Source: Mnemiopsis leidyi (lineage: Eukaryota > Ctenophora > Tentaculata > Lobata > Bolinopsidae). From it: a DNA stretch of 57,821 nucleotides. Positions 36,801 through 48,102 of this stretch are shown piece by piece. The notes under the pieces are model-generated. The model searched no databases, was not told the DNA's origin, and was given only the letters and a program-made list of their open reading frames with translations. Made by a program: the position numbers and the translations under genes. The stretch spans positions 148,900 through 206,720 of the forward strand of contig JH153885.1 of NCBI GenBank assembly GCA_000226015.1, read 5' to 3'. Every line of letters begins with the position of its first letter. Within the stretch, counting starts at the first letter, position 1.

Positions 36801-39800
36801 ACACGTGCAACAAATCCCACTAAGCCATCGGGATTGCGACCGCGTGAACAGTGAAAACGCCCACATTCACACACACATTCACACACACAGACCCACATAC
36901 ACACACACAGACGCACATACACACATACAGCCATCCACATTTGTAATTTGAGATCTAACGAGAAAAGAGGAACACGAGCTGTGTCTTCAAGGTTGGTGAG
37001 AGAGAGGGAGAGAGAGAGAGAGAGATGTGGAGAGTGGGGATGTGTAAATATCAACCAGTTTTCACATACATGCCGTCTCGCACATCACGCTTTAACCGAC
37101 AGAGAAGCACCGAAAACTTTTGAAATTTACCCCGATTGGGTGATTCGACTTCCGATAATACGGGGGATATTGTTCTTCGCCATGGATGATTGGTCAGGGA
37201 AATGAATTGTAGTGCCCGTTAATTGAATGAGTGCGCCTTAGAGGTGACGGTAAAAGCGTGGCAGTGTTCAGGATTCAACGTCAAATTAACTTTACATTTG
37301 ATCACGTGGAAATCATGCAATTTCTGCTGCCACTGATTTTCAAGACTGATGATGCAAACAGCAAAATGATGTAAATGGATCAGATTTAGAGCTTATAGAA
37401 TAACAAAAATATGCAAATAAGCCGCTCTTGCGAAATGTAAAATGACAAAAATGTGGTAGTCTCTTACCGTAGGGTCGGCAAGCAATTTGAGGACTTCTTT
37501 GAGAGCCTGTGGAGTGGGACAAATAGTTAGGGGCAGGAGGGACCGTTCTCCATCCACACAGCGGGGCATGGGAAGTTTCCCGTGTTTGTACTTCGTTATA
37601 CCTGAACAGGTTCGAGTTTTAAAGAAGTGCGGAGATCGGAGTGTCAAAATTACAGGGCGGAACAGTCTTCAGTCCGGTCCTTAGTTCTGGTGTTAATATT
37701 TACTTAGCTTATTAGTAGAAAGAACGTGACATGGTTTCAATCCACGATTTAGTAGTTGGAAGGTTTGATCACCGAGGTCCCGCCAATTAAAGGATTTGTA
37801 GGGTTTGGATTAGGCCCAAAAAAGGAGCGGGTAAAACCCCAAAAGAGGGCACTTGGACTGAAGACGTGATATATATTCAAAGTAACGAGGGTTTGAGCAG
37901 AAGACCTACCATCGACTTGTATGTTGAAGGACCAATCGCCCAACTTCCAGACGGCCCAATCGTTTGTTGTGGGGAACAGATGGACAACCTGAGCAAGGGG
38001 GTTTTAAAAGTTTTAACAGGACAGCAAAAGTAAAAAAGGTGGTATCAGAATATCAGACATTATCTAGTCTCTGAGGTCACGGATTGAATATAACCCGTTT
38101 TCTCTGACATACACCTGCAGTAAACAACCAAGAGAACAAACAACCACAACACCAGCCTCCAGACAGACTTAAACCTAACCAACTTAACTTTATTGACTAA
38201 CCTTAACTTTTCTTTCAAGCAAGCAAGGCTTGTGTCGAGCTCCACCCACGGTCAAACCGTCCGAAGTCACGAAATAGGAACCGGGGATGATCGTACCCTG
38301 AAATTATGTTTTGTCCGGTTAAAATCGGGTGTCCCGAGGTACCCTCCCACACGGAAAAGTACAGTTCGTGATATTTAGAATATTATCACGAGCACTTATC
38401 GTGCCAACTTAACGTGGTGTTTTAATTGGAAATGGTTTCTCGGTGTACCCACAACAATTAGGGTTGTAATTATGAGGTAATTGCATTTTTGCCGCCATGA
38501 CTGAGCACCCTCAAAAGACGCGGCAAGTCTGGGTAAGAAAAAATCGGGCCAAAATTCGGCTGTTTCATCCTGTATAACGATATGTTGAGACTTCCTTGGT
38601 GTATAAGTGTTATTTATAGACGGCGCTGTGGCGTTTGGAGATAGTATCATGAGTGGTAATTGTAAAAACTAAGAGGAAATAAGTAAGCTACTAATTCTAA
38701 AATTGGTATTGTAACTTTTCAGGGCTGGCGATGTTGGTAATTTATTCATACAGGGATGTGTCTGTTACATACAACGATTTTACAGTAATCAAGCGGGAGT
38801 TTAATCGGCCAAATTTCAACAGCTTTCGAGTTGACACATAAGGAAAATTATCCAAAATTTCAAAATTCCGCAACATATGCATTATATAATGCATCAATAC
38901 ACAATATTTACATCCCAAAAAATTGACCCACACACACTCTCCACCCCACCTGTCCACTGCGATAGTTGTACTGAGCGATGCTCCACCCGAAGGCCTCAGC
39001 CAGGGTCCCAGAAAGGTCGAACATGGTGTGAGCTCCCCCCACCACCAGGGTTCTGAAGCAGGGTGGTGCGATGTTCTCGCACGTCGCTCTCAGCTGCCAT
39101 TCCCGGCATTGCAGCTGCTTGTGGAGTTCCGAGTTCCTGGCTAGATCGAGCTCTTTCTGCCGTACTTTGGCTGAGGAGGGGGAGGATGGTTAGATGATTT
39201 GTTTCTTTGTCTCAGATTGATACATTTTTTGAAACGGTTTAAAATTTGCTCTACAGTTGGGTCAAGTATCATTAGCTACTTATTGGAGGGTTAATTTTCT
39301 CCTAATCGACTCCCTGTCCCAAGCAAGTCCAGACTCAAATCGATACAATCAGAGATATTATCCTTAGAATCGTCTTTAATTATAATTATAAGTCGCAAAT
39401 ACACCAAATACGGGGTAAAATACCTCAAGAGACATAGGTTAAGTGCAGGGATATAGGGAGGGGTTTACGGGGTTAACATTACAATACACCAATTAGGTCG
39501 GTGGAGCACCGGAAAATTGAGGGATTGGGACTGCAGAGAATCGGAAACTCTGTATCACACAAAAAATTAGGTACAAGAGTATCAAAAGTTACAACGGGAA
39601 AGGGAAAAATTAGGAGGAAAGCCAGATAAGGTTTCAAACCGTACAAAAAAGGAGAAAATAAATACTGGAAATACCATGTGCGAAATTTAGGGTATATTTA
39701 GCTACAGTAAGATGAAACGAGATTTAGAGTAAAGACATTTTCCAATAACGCTTTCCTCATGGGGTTTGAACTTCCAAAAAAGATAATATACGTAGAAGAA

Positions 39801-42800
39801 AGACCTCAAAACCCTCCCTTTCGATGTGCACTCAGGGACAAAAGCGTAGCGGCGAAGGTCGGGGAGAAATTTTTGAAATGAGGTCACAAATCAGGGAAAC
39901 TGCCCAAACCTTAGAGACCTTGTCGCCGTGCTGTCTGACTCTGTAGCCCCACATGTCAGAAAGGTGGCCAGCCATTGGCCAGGCAGCCTGACTAAAAAAT
40001 TAGTCGGTCTGAAGAAAGTAAATAAAGCCTGTCGACATACGCGTGTACGCGCTACATAAATATATCAGGCTTTAACTGAGGAGAGAGAGCTGATCAGTAT
40101 TCTTGGTTGGAGAATACATTTACTAAGATTTCCTGTAACGTGTGTTAGTGAAGGACCACCAGAATTAGAGCAGGCCAATCTACCCCGGTGTGACTGCATA
40201 GCAGGCCTAGAGAGAGAGAGAGAGATAGTTAGTCTGCCCAGGGGCGGTATGTGTGGAGATCACACCACCACCTCTATCACCATCACCACCAACACCACCC
40301 TGGTCCCCTTAACTACAGTTATTGACGTTCCTCTAATTCACGGCAGATCTGCAAGAGGAGTTGGAGCAGGCCACTAAATGGGGTTATCGGCTCTGTAAAC
40401 CCTGCTCAGCCATGCCAAACATTTAGTGAAGACTCTACAGCTAGCTATCTGGGTAGCAGCAGCGGTATATAAATTTAGACTGAGCAAATACAGCATTTAT
40501 ACCCACTCTAACTTTTCAGAGAGAGAGTTAGCTGGGTGTGTGTTGTTGTTGTTGTAGTAGTAAGGAGCAACCTTGCTCTGTTTCGTTTCTCCAGGTTTCT
40601 TGCGTGCCCTAGTTTCAACACAAACATATTGCCGAGTGTTTTGCTCCCAAATCAGGCGATTTGTAACCGAGCAATGTTGTTTTGCCTCCTCTACGTTGGA
40701 GTTCGAATCTTTGCCGAAATCAATGTCCCTTCAGGACAATCAATGCCCTCATAAAGAGCGACACTTGGACGTGCCTTTCTGATCAACTGTGTGATCCGAG
40801 CAGCTTGATTAGACGATAATGACCTGTCCAATCAGCTTACCAATCAGTGGTGGGGAGCGTTAATTGGGACCGATAATGGCAATACGGATAATACTAATGG
40901 CACAGGTTACTGATTGGGAAAGCTTGTTTCTAAAGCAATGCGTCAAAACAAAGATCCATTTCTACTGGGATTGAATGACACTGGAATAAGTTTTGGCAAG
41001 CTACTCATTTTACAGATTTCAAAACATCGAAATACTCTGAACTCTCACACTTTAACCCGATCCGGATTAAAACAGGAGGTACACAAATTTACTCAATCCA
41101 CCAGTATTCAACCGGGCGATGTTGACGTAAACACTTGTTCAGATACACAGTGTTCAGATAGAGAGAGAAATAATTCCTATCACGTCAATTCTTCGACCTT
41201 CCTTGATCTGTCAATGGACATGATGTTTCTTAGTGACCAAGAACGGTTCTCGGAAGGACCTAGGGATCTGAGAAGAGTTGTAGAGAAAGGAGCAACCTAA
41301 TACTTAGGAGCGAACGTCCCGTCTAATTGGGATCTAACAAGCTCCGCAGAGGCCCGGCCCAACTCTACAGATAAAATAATGTTTCCAACACATCCAAACT
41401 TTTCGTGTAAAATAATGACAAACTTCGGTTCTGCCCCTGGTTGTAAAATTAAGCCCCCCGGACACGCTAAATATCAAAATCTCACACAAAACTTTCCCGC
41501 CCAATTTTCTACAACATTTACATCGACCAGCCAGGACTTTAAACCTAAAAAATGTTAGGTGATAACACAACAAGAGCCCTCCCTCCTCTTTTAGGTACAG
41601 AGTGTAGATCCAGACAGGTGATTTCGAACCCGTGTTTTGACTTACACCTTCACCACACTTCCCTCTCTCTCTCTCTCTCTTNNNNNNNNNNNNNNCTCTC
41701 TCTCTCTCTCTCTTATTTTGATAGTCCGGATAACATAGCCTCTTTTTTAAAACCTACATTGGGACACCAATGGGACTTGCCCAAGATGATCCGTTTTTTA
41801 ACTTTTTGAAGGGCACACACAAGGAAAAGTTTTGTGATGGGTCGGGGAGTGTAGGGGTAGTTACACTGTTCATGGTGTCGAGGTGTCATATGTGGGTGTG
41901 TGTGTGTGTGTGGGTGTGTGAGGTATGGGAAAACCTCGTGTCATTTTTATCACCACGGGGCTGTGCAGTAAGCGAGAGCGAGAGAAAGAATGAGAGTGCC
42001 TTTTTAAGACAAATTATGGCCGACCAGGCTGTAAACGAGTTTTATACTTTGCTGCCGCTGCTGCAGCGTGGTAACACTATTTTTTCGAGGTGAACAATCA
42101 CCCAAGGCCTGTTATTTTTCAGGTCAATTTATCCTCCTATTTTGCCGAAGAAGATCACATAATTAAGCGAGGGATTAGTTTAACAGGGGGCAAGTGGGCC
42201 TCCTTGACAAGTGTGCCACTTTATCTAAACTAATTACCGTCCTCCTGAGGCACGAGTTGGTCGAGAAAAAACAAAAAAGCACTGCAAGATTTGCCGTCAA
42301 TTCTCATTTAATTTGTAGTAATTCAGGAATTGGATTGACAGTAATAATGGAAGGGAGACGTTAGAAAACGTGAGACACTTATTTAGAGGACGATGTGTCT
42401 GCTGGATTAAGACAAGGAAAGGGGGAGATGTGCTAGTACGGAGCACAACGACAGCGTGGTTTTTTCGTGAAGTTTTTAAGAGCTAAATTTTGTCAAAATC
42501 ATTTCTTTCGGCAGGAAGCCAAAAAAGCCAAAATATGTGTTTTCAAGTTATTCAGATAAGAATTTTATGTGAAATTAGGTACGGCATTGGTGAAAATATT
42601 CGCTGAAAATTGTTATAACCATTTAACTGATCGTGAGAGTCTAAAAAATTTCTTCATCTTAGACGAAATCGCAAAAAGAAGCTTGCCCGAAACCGATTAA
42701 CACAAACGGTCAGATCTTAAGATTTTGTCTAAAACAGAAAATTTCATTCCAGTTTTCTCTGCGAACGAGGCGAAATTGCGACTTAACGCACGACATAGAT

Positions 42801-44563
42801 CGGGCGAAATAGTCAGTCTGAGCAGCAGCAGCTTAGCGGACGGCGGCCCAAATCCCAACCAAAAACTCCAGGATTTCTGTTAAGAAAGGGGAAAAGTCAT
42901 ATCTTTCTCTAGTTCTCCTTCATAAATGCACCCTAGAATATATCATGTGTTCAATGATTGTACACATTGACTGCAAGGTAACATGAGACTGGCAATTAAG
43001 GCACACAGAGATTGAAAACAAGTTGGATTCCCCGGGCTGGCTAGCGTGTCTTGTAACGACCAGGCTGTCCGTATACACACTGACACACACACAGCCCTCA
43101 CGATATATCACACCACCTCTACCTATCTCGGCAAGATCCTAGTTGTACAGCTTCCTGTTTTATCAATCAGTACAGAGAGAGAGGGACGGTTTTCAGCTAA
43201 TTTAAAATCAGAAGGTCGCCAGCAGGACCGAGATTGATTCCCGGGAAGGGAGCCCGGTCCTCTCCCCCCGTACCCGACCCCAACCTGAATCGTAGGAACT
43301 GAGTCCACACGTTCCAAGTATGAGTGAAGTAATTCTCTTGTTGGGCTTCTATTTTAACAACTGTGACAATGTACACGTATTTTATATGTATCTTGTACTT
43401 CAGGGCTACCAGAAATAAGGGATTGTGTATAAACGAGATACGGAGCTGGACTTATACTATTCTGTAGCCATTTCAGTGCGGCAATTATCAAATACTGTGG
43501 TTTCGAGAACATTTTTCGGCGACAACATGGGGCAAAAGACGGAGGGCTGAGCAAATTTGTGGAAATCTATCGACAGTCGATTTTGTGGGAAAATATACAG
43601 ATACATTACTGATGAAGACTGCAGAAACAAAGGAACTATGGACGGCTTGCGGCGAAAATAATAAAAGCCATAAAAATGTGGGCAAAAATAAAAATGTGGG
43701 TAAAATATCAGACGCCAAGATAATGGGAATTGAAATGTCAAACTAACGAAGGTGTACCGTAAATATAAATTCATTACACTTGACAATCGTGTTAACTCGA
43801 TAAGACGAGTTTCCGACTTACCGGCAAGCTGTTGAGCCTCCTCGGGTGAAAGTTTGGGGACCCTCTGAGTGGTGAAGAGCGACAGAGCAGTTTGGCCGCT
43901 CACAGCGTTCACTGAACCGCACTTGTGGCAAAACTTGCTGCCTGAGTAGAGAGGAATACCGCAGTTGGGACAGCACGTTATCACCTTGTCTCCCTGGCCC
44001 ACGGGAAACTCTCGGTACGTTTTGGGTGGTGTTCGGGTTTTAAAGGGGCAAACGTGTCCTTTTCTCGGTTGATGACACTTAAGGCAAATCTGAGCAGCCC
44101 GCTTGGCGGGCGGTCTTATGCTGCCGGAGTCCGGGTCGGACAGGGAGGATGGAGGTCGTTTCATGGGTGTCAGGTAGTCCGTAACGGACATGGGACTCGG
44201 CTCGATAACGGAGGTTGATGTAGGGTACCCGTGAGAAGAGATGGTGCTCTGATGAAGGGACGAGGGGTAGCTGAGCTGCTGGAGCGAGGACGACAGATGA
44301 ACGGTGGAGAGGGGCGAAACCATCCCCGGCATGTTCATGTGATGATAGGGCGAGGTACTCTGGTAGTTAGACATCAGTCCGTAAGTTTGGGGGTGATTGT
44401 GGGAAGGCAACATGCTCTGCAGATGAGACGGATAGGCGCCCTGAAGTTGGAGCTCGGGCGAAGTGTACATGGAGGGATAGTAAGTTCCTCCATTGCAAGA
44501 GGAGGACGTCTCGAACTTTGGAATGGTCTCGGTCGGTGTAGACTCTATCATGATGCCGTTCAT
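27738..44563 (-). CDS. Zinc-ribbon protein with a pRiA4b ORF-3-like domain (6 exons)
   Basis: Predicted 473 aa from exons 44563-43822, 39170-38950, 37988-37910, 37601-37468, 29471-29358 and 27869-27738; every junction is GT-AG and the frame stays open to a TAG stop. Seen: residues 1-130 are rich in Ser, Tyr, Pro and His; C160-x2-C163 with GHVC at 169-172 is a small Cys/His cluster; C198-x2-C201 and C212-x2-C215 form a zinc ribbon; 240-280 is a charged helix. Residues about 282-427 carry PPCFRTLVV, LAEAFGW, KLGDWSFNIQVDG, PRCVDGERS, LADPTHPRHQEMLEH and YNPDQFDMN, in the order typical of the plasmid pRiA4b ORF-3-like (IS1096 TnpR-like) family as I recall it. The tail holds CNCL and CTCERYCRC. 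The start is the first ATG after an in-frame TAA 18 nt upstream. Inference: a nuclear zinc-binding adaptor or regulator. The function of the pRiA4b-like domain is not established. The gene structure is firm; the family call is from memory. Confidence 0.85.
28376..28425. repeat. (CT)n microsatellite
   Basis: CT run grading into CCCT-rich sequence, in intron 5 of the zinc-ribbon gene. Confidence 0.9.
29358..29471 (-). CDS. Exon 5 of the zinc-ribbon/pRiA4b-like gene
   Basis: The acceptor tttttttcag|CAT and donor GACAG|gtagct bound 114 bases, phase 0 on both sides. Encodes residues 393-430: HPRHQEMLEH followed by YNPDQFDMNLLN, the end of the pRiA4b-like domain. It lies about 8 kb from exon 4. 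Confidence 0.87.
31725..31784. promoter_or_regulatory. Three CACGTG boxes in 60 bp (intron 4)
   Basis: CACGTG at 31725, 31763 and 31779, two of them within CACGTGACAG. No CCAAT box nearby. Confidence 0.35.
33615..33684 (-). promoter_or_regulatory. CCAAT/E-box cluster I inside intron 4
   Basis: Minus-strand CCAAT at 33684, CACGTG 25 bp further (33654), a second CACGTG at 33632, and another minus-strand CCAAT at 33615. It sits inside the 8 kb intron of the zinc-ribbon gene. Confidence 0.4.
33971..34000. repeat. Perfect 11-bp GC-rich hairpin
   Basis: CCACCGTCCCT (33971-33981) and AGGGACGGTGG (33990-34000) are exact complements around an 8-nt pyrimidine-rich loop. In intron 4 of the zinc-ribbon gene. 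Confidence 0.5.
34220..34233. repeat. G14 homopolymer
   Basis: Fourteen consecutive G. It can form quadruplex structures and its length is prone to sequencing error. Confidence 0.9.
35051..35100. repeat. 25-bp tandem duplication
   Basis: Units starting ACTATGT at 35051 and 35076 differ at a few bases. A 13-bp TTTGTACAAAATG doublet lies just upstream. Confidence 0.8.
35591..35687 (+). promoter_or_regulatory. Array of four CCAATC boxes at about 31 bp
   Basis: CCAATC at 35591, 35622, 35652 and 35682 (spacings 31, 30, 30). The sequence between boxes is largely different, so this is not a simple tandem repeat, although the last two share AATC[A/G]-GA-like flanks. About 30-31 bp is three helical turns, so all boxes face the same side. 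Located in intron 4 of the zinc-ribbon gene. Confidence 0.55.
35953..36013. repeat. 23-bp repeat with internal palindrome, 2.6 copies
   Basis: GTGTCCACAACA starts at 35953, 35976 and 35999. Each unit contains ACAACA-N-TGTTGT or a close variant, so each copy is itself an inverted repeat. Confidence 0.9.
36860..36930. repeat. (CA)n microsatellite, degenerate
   Basis: CACACA blocks broken by TTCA, GACC and TACA, followed about 70 bp later by a (GA)n run at 36998-37025. Confidence 0.85.
37468..37601 (-). CDS. Exon 4 of the zinc-ribbon/pRiA4b-like gene
   Basis: The acceptor cctgttcag|GT and donor CTACG|gtaaga bound 134 bases, phase 1 to phase 0. Encodes residues 348-392 with PRCVDGERS and ALKEVLKLLADPT. 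A later acceptor (ccactccacag at about 37516) would lose the PRCVDGERS motif and break the frame, so the earlier acceptor is preferred. Confidence 0.85.
37910..37988 (-). CDS. Exon 3 of the zinc-ribbon/pRiA4b-like gene
   Basis: The acceptor ccttgctcag|GT and strong donor GATG|gtaggt bound 79 bases, phase 0 to phase 1. Encodes residues 322-347 plus one base (VVHLFPTTNDWAVWKLGDW...), including the GDW segment that corresponds to the GD[S/D]W motif of the family. Confidence 0.85.
38950..39170 (-). CDS. Exon 2 of the zinc-ribbon/pRiA4b-like gene
   Basis: The acceptor cctcctcag|CC and donor GGACAG|gtgggg bound 221 bases that accept phase 1 and leave phase 0. Encodes residues 248-321: a charged helix (KVRQKELDLARN...) followed by the start of the pRiA4b-like domain with PPCFRTLVV, DLSGTLAEAFGW and NYRSGQ. 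Confidence 0.9.
41661..41713. repeat. (CT)n microsatellite containing an assembly gap
   Basis: A CT run is interrupted by 14 undetermined bases (N at 41682-41695). The true repeat length is unknown. It lies in intron 1 of the zinc-ribbon gene. Confidence 0.95.
41890..41920. repeat. (GT)n microsatellite
   Basis: GT run with GGG interruptions. Confidence 0.85.
43822..44563 (-). CDS. Exon 1 of the zinc-ribbon/pRiA4b-like gene
   Basis: Encodes residues 1-247 plus one base. The open frame here runs 368 codons to 43457, far beyond chance for this window. The donor CCG|gtaagt at 43822/43821 ends the coding part, and the composition turns AT-rich beyond it. It contains the low-complexity N-terminus, two short basic patches (MKRPP near 134 and RPPAKR near 150), the Cys/His cluster and the whole zinc ribbon. 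Confidence 0.92.
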
Positions 44564-45000
44564 GTTATACTTGACAAGTTAACACTCTATTGCCAACGTT
44601 AGGAGCCAACCAACTAAACAATTTGCATAGTTTGCAAGCAAAAATAACAGTGTTGTTAAGTAAAGCAACCCAAAGGCTTCTAAGACAACTGTGCGCTATC
44701 CGGTTTCTTTAGGCTGCTGAATTTGAAAGTGTATGAGGACGGTGATTGGTTAATTATTGCGTGACGTAACACAGCAACGCTAGACTGGTAGCCGAGTACT
44801 GGAGAATCACGTTACATGTCACGTGTGCGCGTCTCACGCTGCACGTGATGCGTTAATTGAACGATAATTTGTAACTGTGTGCTGGTGAGCGCGCGCGAGA
44901 GCATATTTGTAGGGCCGATCTGCTTATTATACTGTTTTGCCGGGAACTACAAATCGCTCAACGGGAAACTAATTTGGACGGAGTGATTGTATCACGTGTT
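44564..45000 (-). promoter_or_regulatory. Promoter region of the zinc-ribbon gene
   Basis: Within 440 bp upstream of the start codon are a CCAAT box on the gene strand (gattgg 44744-44749), a half-CRE TGACGTAA at 44762-44769, and CACGTG boxes at 44820, 44842 and 44993. The order differs from the phased modules elsewhere in the window: the E-boxes are farther upstream and CCAAT is nearest the gene. There is no clear TATA box. The transcription start cannot be placed. Confidence 0.55.
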
Positions 45001-48000
45001 AGTTGATCGAATGGGAAGCCAAACAATTGTTCGATCGATTAGCAAGCCTAAAGGAAGGCAGTGATAGGCAGCCACAACTTTTAACGAGGAAGAAAGTTTG
45101 ATGATAGGCCGAAATTTGAAATGTATGCGATCATATTCAAAAGAAGAGACATGTTTTCGAGCGGATCAAGCGCACACATCCAAACAAATCGTCGTGATTA
45201 TCAACAAGTATCAACCACATGAAAGATCCGATTTTTAAGAACCATACGAATTGTAGAAATTGGACAGATGCGGATAATCGGCACTGCTTGATAAAGGAGA
45301 AAGTGCACGATCGGGGTTTCTACAGTTTTACAAAGCCATGCACTTGAATACACTATTGTTTACTAAGGACACACGTGCCCTTTTTGAAGGGACTCTTTGT
45401 ATTTCCACTACACTGGTCTCAGATGAATCTCGCGGTAATTTATCATCGTGATGATATATCATGTACATACTGAAGTTAAGATCAATGCCAAGAAGCTTAA
45501 TTAACGCACTTGAAATTCTTTTAGCATGGAGGTTTACTGACAGTAAAATCAGTACCTTGTTATGCCCACCTTGTTTCACGCCGATATCCAATCTGTTTCT
45601 TGTATTTTCACTGTATACCTAATGACCCCGAGTGCACATACTTACGCGATCACTTTCAGTCAAATTTGAAGACAATTAGGTTACAGGTAGAGAGAATTTG
45701 ATAATGTTTACAAATAAACTCAAGCTGCTTCCTCTCTGATTGATACCGGACAAAGATGCCGCTTTTGACATTTAGAACGGGATCCTTGTCGGCGTCTCCA
45801 CAAACGGCAATCATTTCAGTGACAAGATTTTTGGCAGAGCGATCTGGGTGTAATTATAGCTCAACCTTTATATCGATCCCTGGATCAACACGTTTATCTC
45901 TCATCACGAAGCTTATCTCATCTCTAAAAACTCTTATTTCAGCTGTATATTGATTATGGTGACTATGAAGTATGCGACTGCCGAAAAGCAGGTCAAGCTA
46001 ACAAAGCAGCGGCGCGGCGCGATCTCACGTTTCGATTGGAGGACCGGGGGAGTTTTAACTGTTCCAGAAACGGATGTGTCAGATTAGCCGTGATCCATCT
46101 TAGAGCAGTCTTTAGTCCCGGGGTTCGCCGGACGGGTGCGACCATACTAAGAACCGTCCTGTCAGCAGCTGTTCGGGACGTGTCGATCTTCCGGACAGTA
46201 CTACAGCATGCTTGAGTACCACACTTAGGTATGTGGCGGCGGAGGCTAGGACCTGACTTGAAGTACATCTGTTTAGAGAGATAGAGAGAGTTTGTATTGT
46301 GATCCTGATCATGGTTGAGAGTGGCGGAATTTGTTTAACGTCATCTTGTCCGACCGTCAGTCCGGTGTTTGGTGGTCATTGTCAGACCTCAGGCCTCAGC
46401 ACTCAGCGGCACTTGGAGTAGCTACTCATTTTGTAGTTGCGCACAATTCGAACAATTCTGTCACGTACTGTAACATTAATTTTAGGATAAATGTAATGTA
46501 ACGATAAGTAACGTATTGCAAGTGTGGGTAGATAAAATTTGTCAAAATGACGAGCATTTTTTGTTTTGGTAGCGGACTAGTGACTGCTGACTAGGGGTGT
46601 ATGTGTGTACAGGGAAATGTTCATTGATCTATCACGTATCGCCACTCTCATCGATAACTGTAAGTCCGGGGAAGTCCGATTCAAGAATATGTGTTGACTT
46701 TGGAGGCCACTAATTCTGGACGAAAAATTCCCCAGCCCTAAGTAAATTTTGCACTATCCCAATTTTTTTCCTGATTTCACAAATTACTCTTCTCTAGTCA
46801 CAAATATAGTTCTTTGCACACTACCTCAATAAAATCTTCATTCTTCCCGCCCACAAAAATCTACTCGACTCTCGAACTAGTCCAGCATGAGAGTTCTAGC
46901 AATGGCAGGGAGCTTTACACTGATAAAATGTTAGAAATTTCACACGTATTGTTGGAGTTGGATCTAGGGAACCTCGCGCCTCCTGGCACGCTACACTTCG
47001 GGGGTTCTTCCCAAACTAATGGGAACCGAACGTTAATCTTCCACAGCAGGAAGGCTCCAAATCTTGTAACCAGTAAAGAGGCTAGCTTTTGAAGCCAACT
47101 TCAGGTGTAGCATCATTATTTTCGCTCTGGGAAGTGTGGTGTGTGCCTCACAAATACAATACGACCAGACAGTCGAGCAACAATGTGCTGTAAAATAGTC
47201 GCTTCAAGTTGGGACTTGGAGGGAAAAAGATCGCTAATTTAGAGACAAATATTGCGCTGTTCTCACTTCATGAGGAGAAAAAGTTGCTCTGGCACAGTTG
47301 GGGCTCATTATGGTAGTCCTAACAGCGGTTAGCCTAATTAATAGGCTAGGTCACAGGCAACCTTGAACTTTTTCGACACGTGAGAAAAATTCACTGTTTC
47401 CATCTTTCTTAAAATTTTGCCATCAGATAGATCGAAATTCAGGAGCCTTAGTTAGGAAAAGTCTTGAAAAATTCAGATAAATCTTAAAGCAAAGCCTACA
47501 ACTAGATCTGTGATTGTACTTCGTGTGAAGAATGCTGTGATGTGAATATTTACCACTAATATTCAGTCCTGCCACTTACGTGCTGTAGGAAAGAAGTGCT
47601 ATTCTGATTTTCTGTTTAGTTAGTTAGTACCACCCATAGGGATTGAAATAGAGCCTCTCAAGTATGCTATCTATAAGCTAGATTCAAAGTGTACTGGTGA
47701 GTCTTAAGCAATAAGCGTGATAACTGATATAGTGTGATATAGCGTGACAAATGAAATTATTATGCACTGGCAATTGCTCATAAGATTTCCTGGACAGGAT
47801 TCGAATTTTAATTATGCAATGAAATAAAACTATAAGGCGAGTTTGTAAGAAAAATGGTGGATCGAGACTCCAATGATTGGTCATATTATGTGTTGGGGCC
47901 ACATAAAAACCTATTGGCTAAGATTATACTGCAACATTGAATAATTTTGTCGAAATACTCCTTCACTAGACTGTAGACATTGTCTACTTCTAGCCCAGCG

Positions 48001-48048
48001 GAGTTATCGCAGTTATATATGAGCCCTCTAGGTTGCTGATATTTATTT

Positions 48049-48102
48049 ATGGTTTTATTGAAGTTTATGATTTTATTGAAGTTTATGATTTTATTGAAAT
48101 GG
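48049..48102. repeat. 18-bp tandem repeat, 3 copies
   Basis: ATG[A/G]TTTTATTGAAGTTT at 48049, 48067 and 48085. The third copy is diverged at its end. Confidence 0.9.

Larger units (their letters stand above)
29472..37467 (-). other. Intron 4 of the zinc-ribbon gene (8 kb)
   Basis: Bounded by CTACG|gtaaga and tttttttcag|CAT. It contains the four-box CCAAT array, E-box clusters at 31.7 and 33.6 kb, a GC-rich hairpin and several microsatellites. No nested gene is supported. The 123-codon frame at 32599-32970 has no ATG start and no recognisable content. Confidence 0.75.
39171..43821 (-). other. Intron 1 of the zinc-ribbon gene (4.65 kb)
   Basis: Bounded by CCG|gtaagt and cctcctcag|CC. It contains CT and GT microsatellites and the 14-N gap. 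A 128-codon frame at 40914-41300 begins at TTG and is not supported as a gene. Two CCAATCA boxes only 12 bp apart occur at about 40829-40846. Confidence 0.75.

Noticed and set aside
37887-37988. Alternative longer exon 3 ending at a weak donor (CTC|gttact) joined to a later exon 4 acceptor
   Set aside because: It keeps frame but uses weak sites and deletes the PRCVDGERS motif. The chosen pair of strong sites restores it.
40829-40846. Two CCAATCA boxes as another phased pair
   Set aside because: Their spacing is 12 bp, not 30-32, so they do not belong to the phased set.
40914-41300. 128-codon plus-strand frame in intron 1
   Set aside because: TTG start, no domain, antisense to the gene, length within the chance range.
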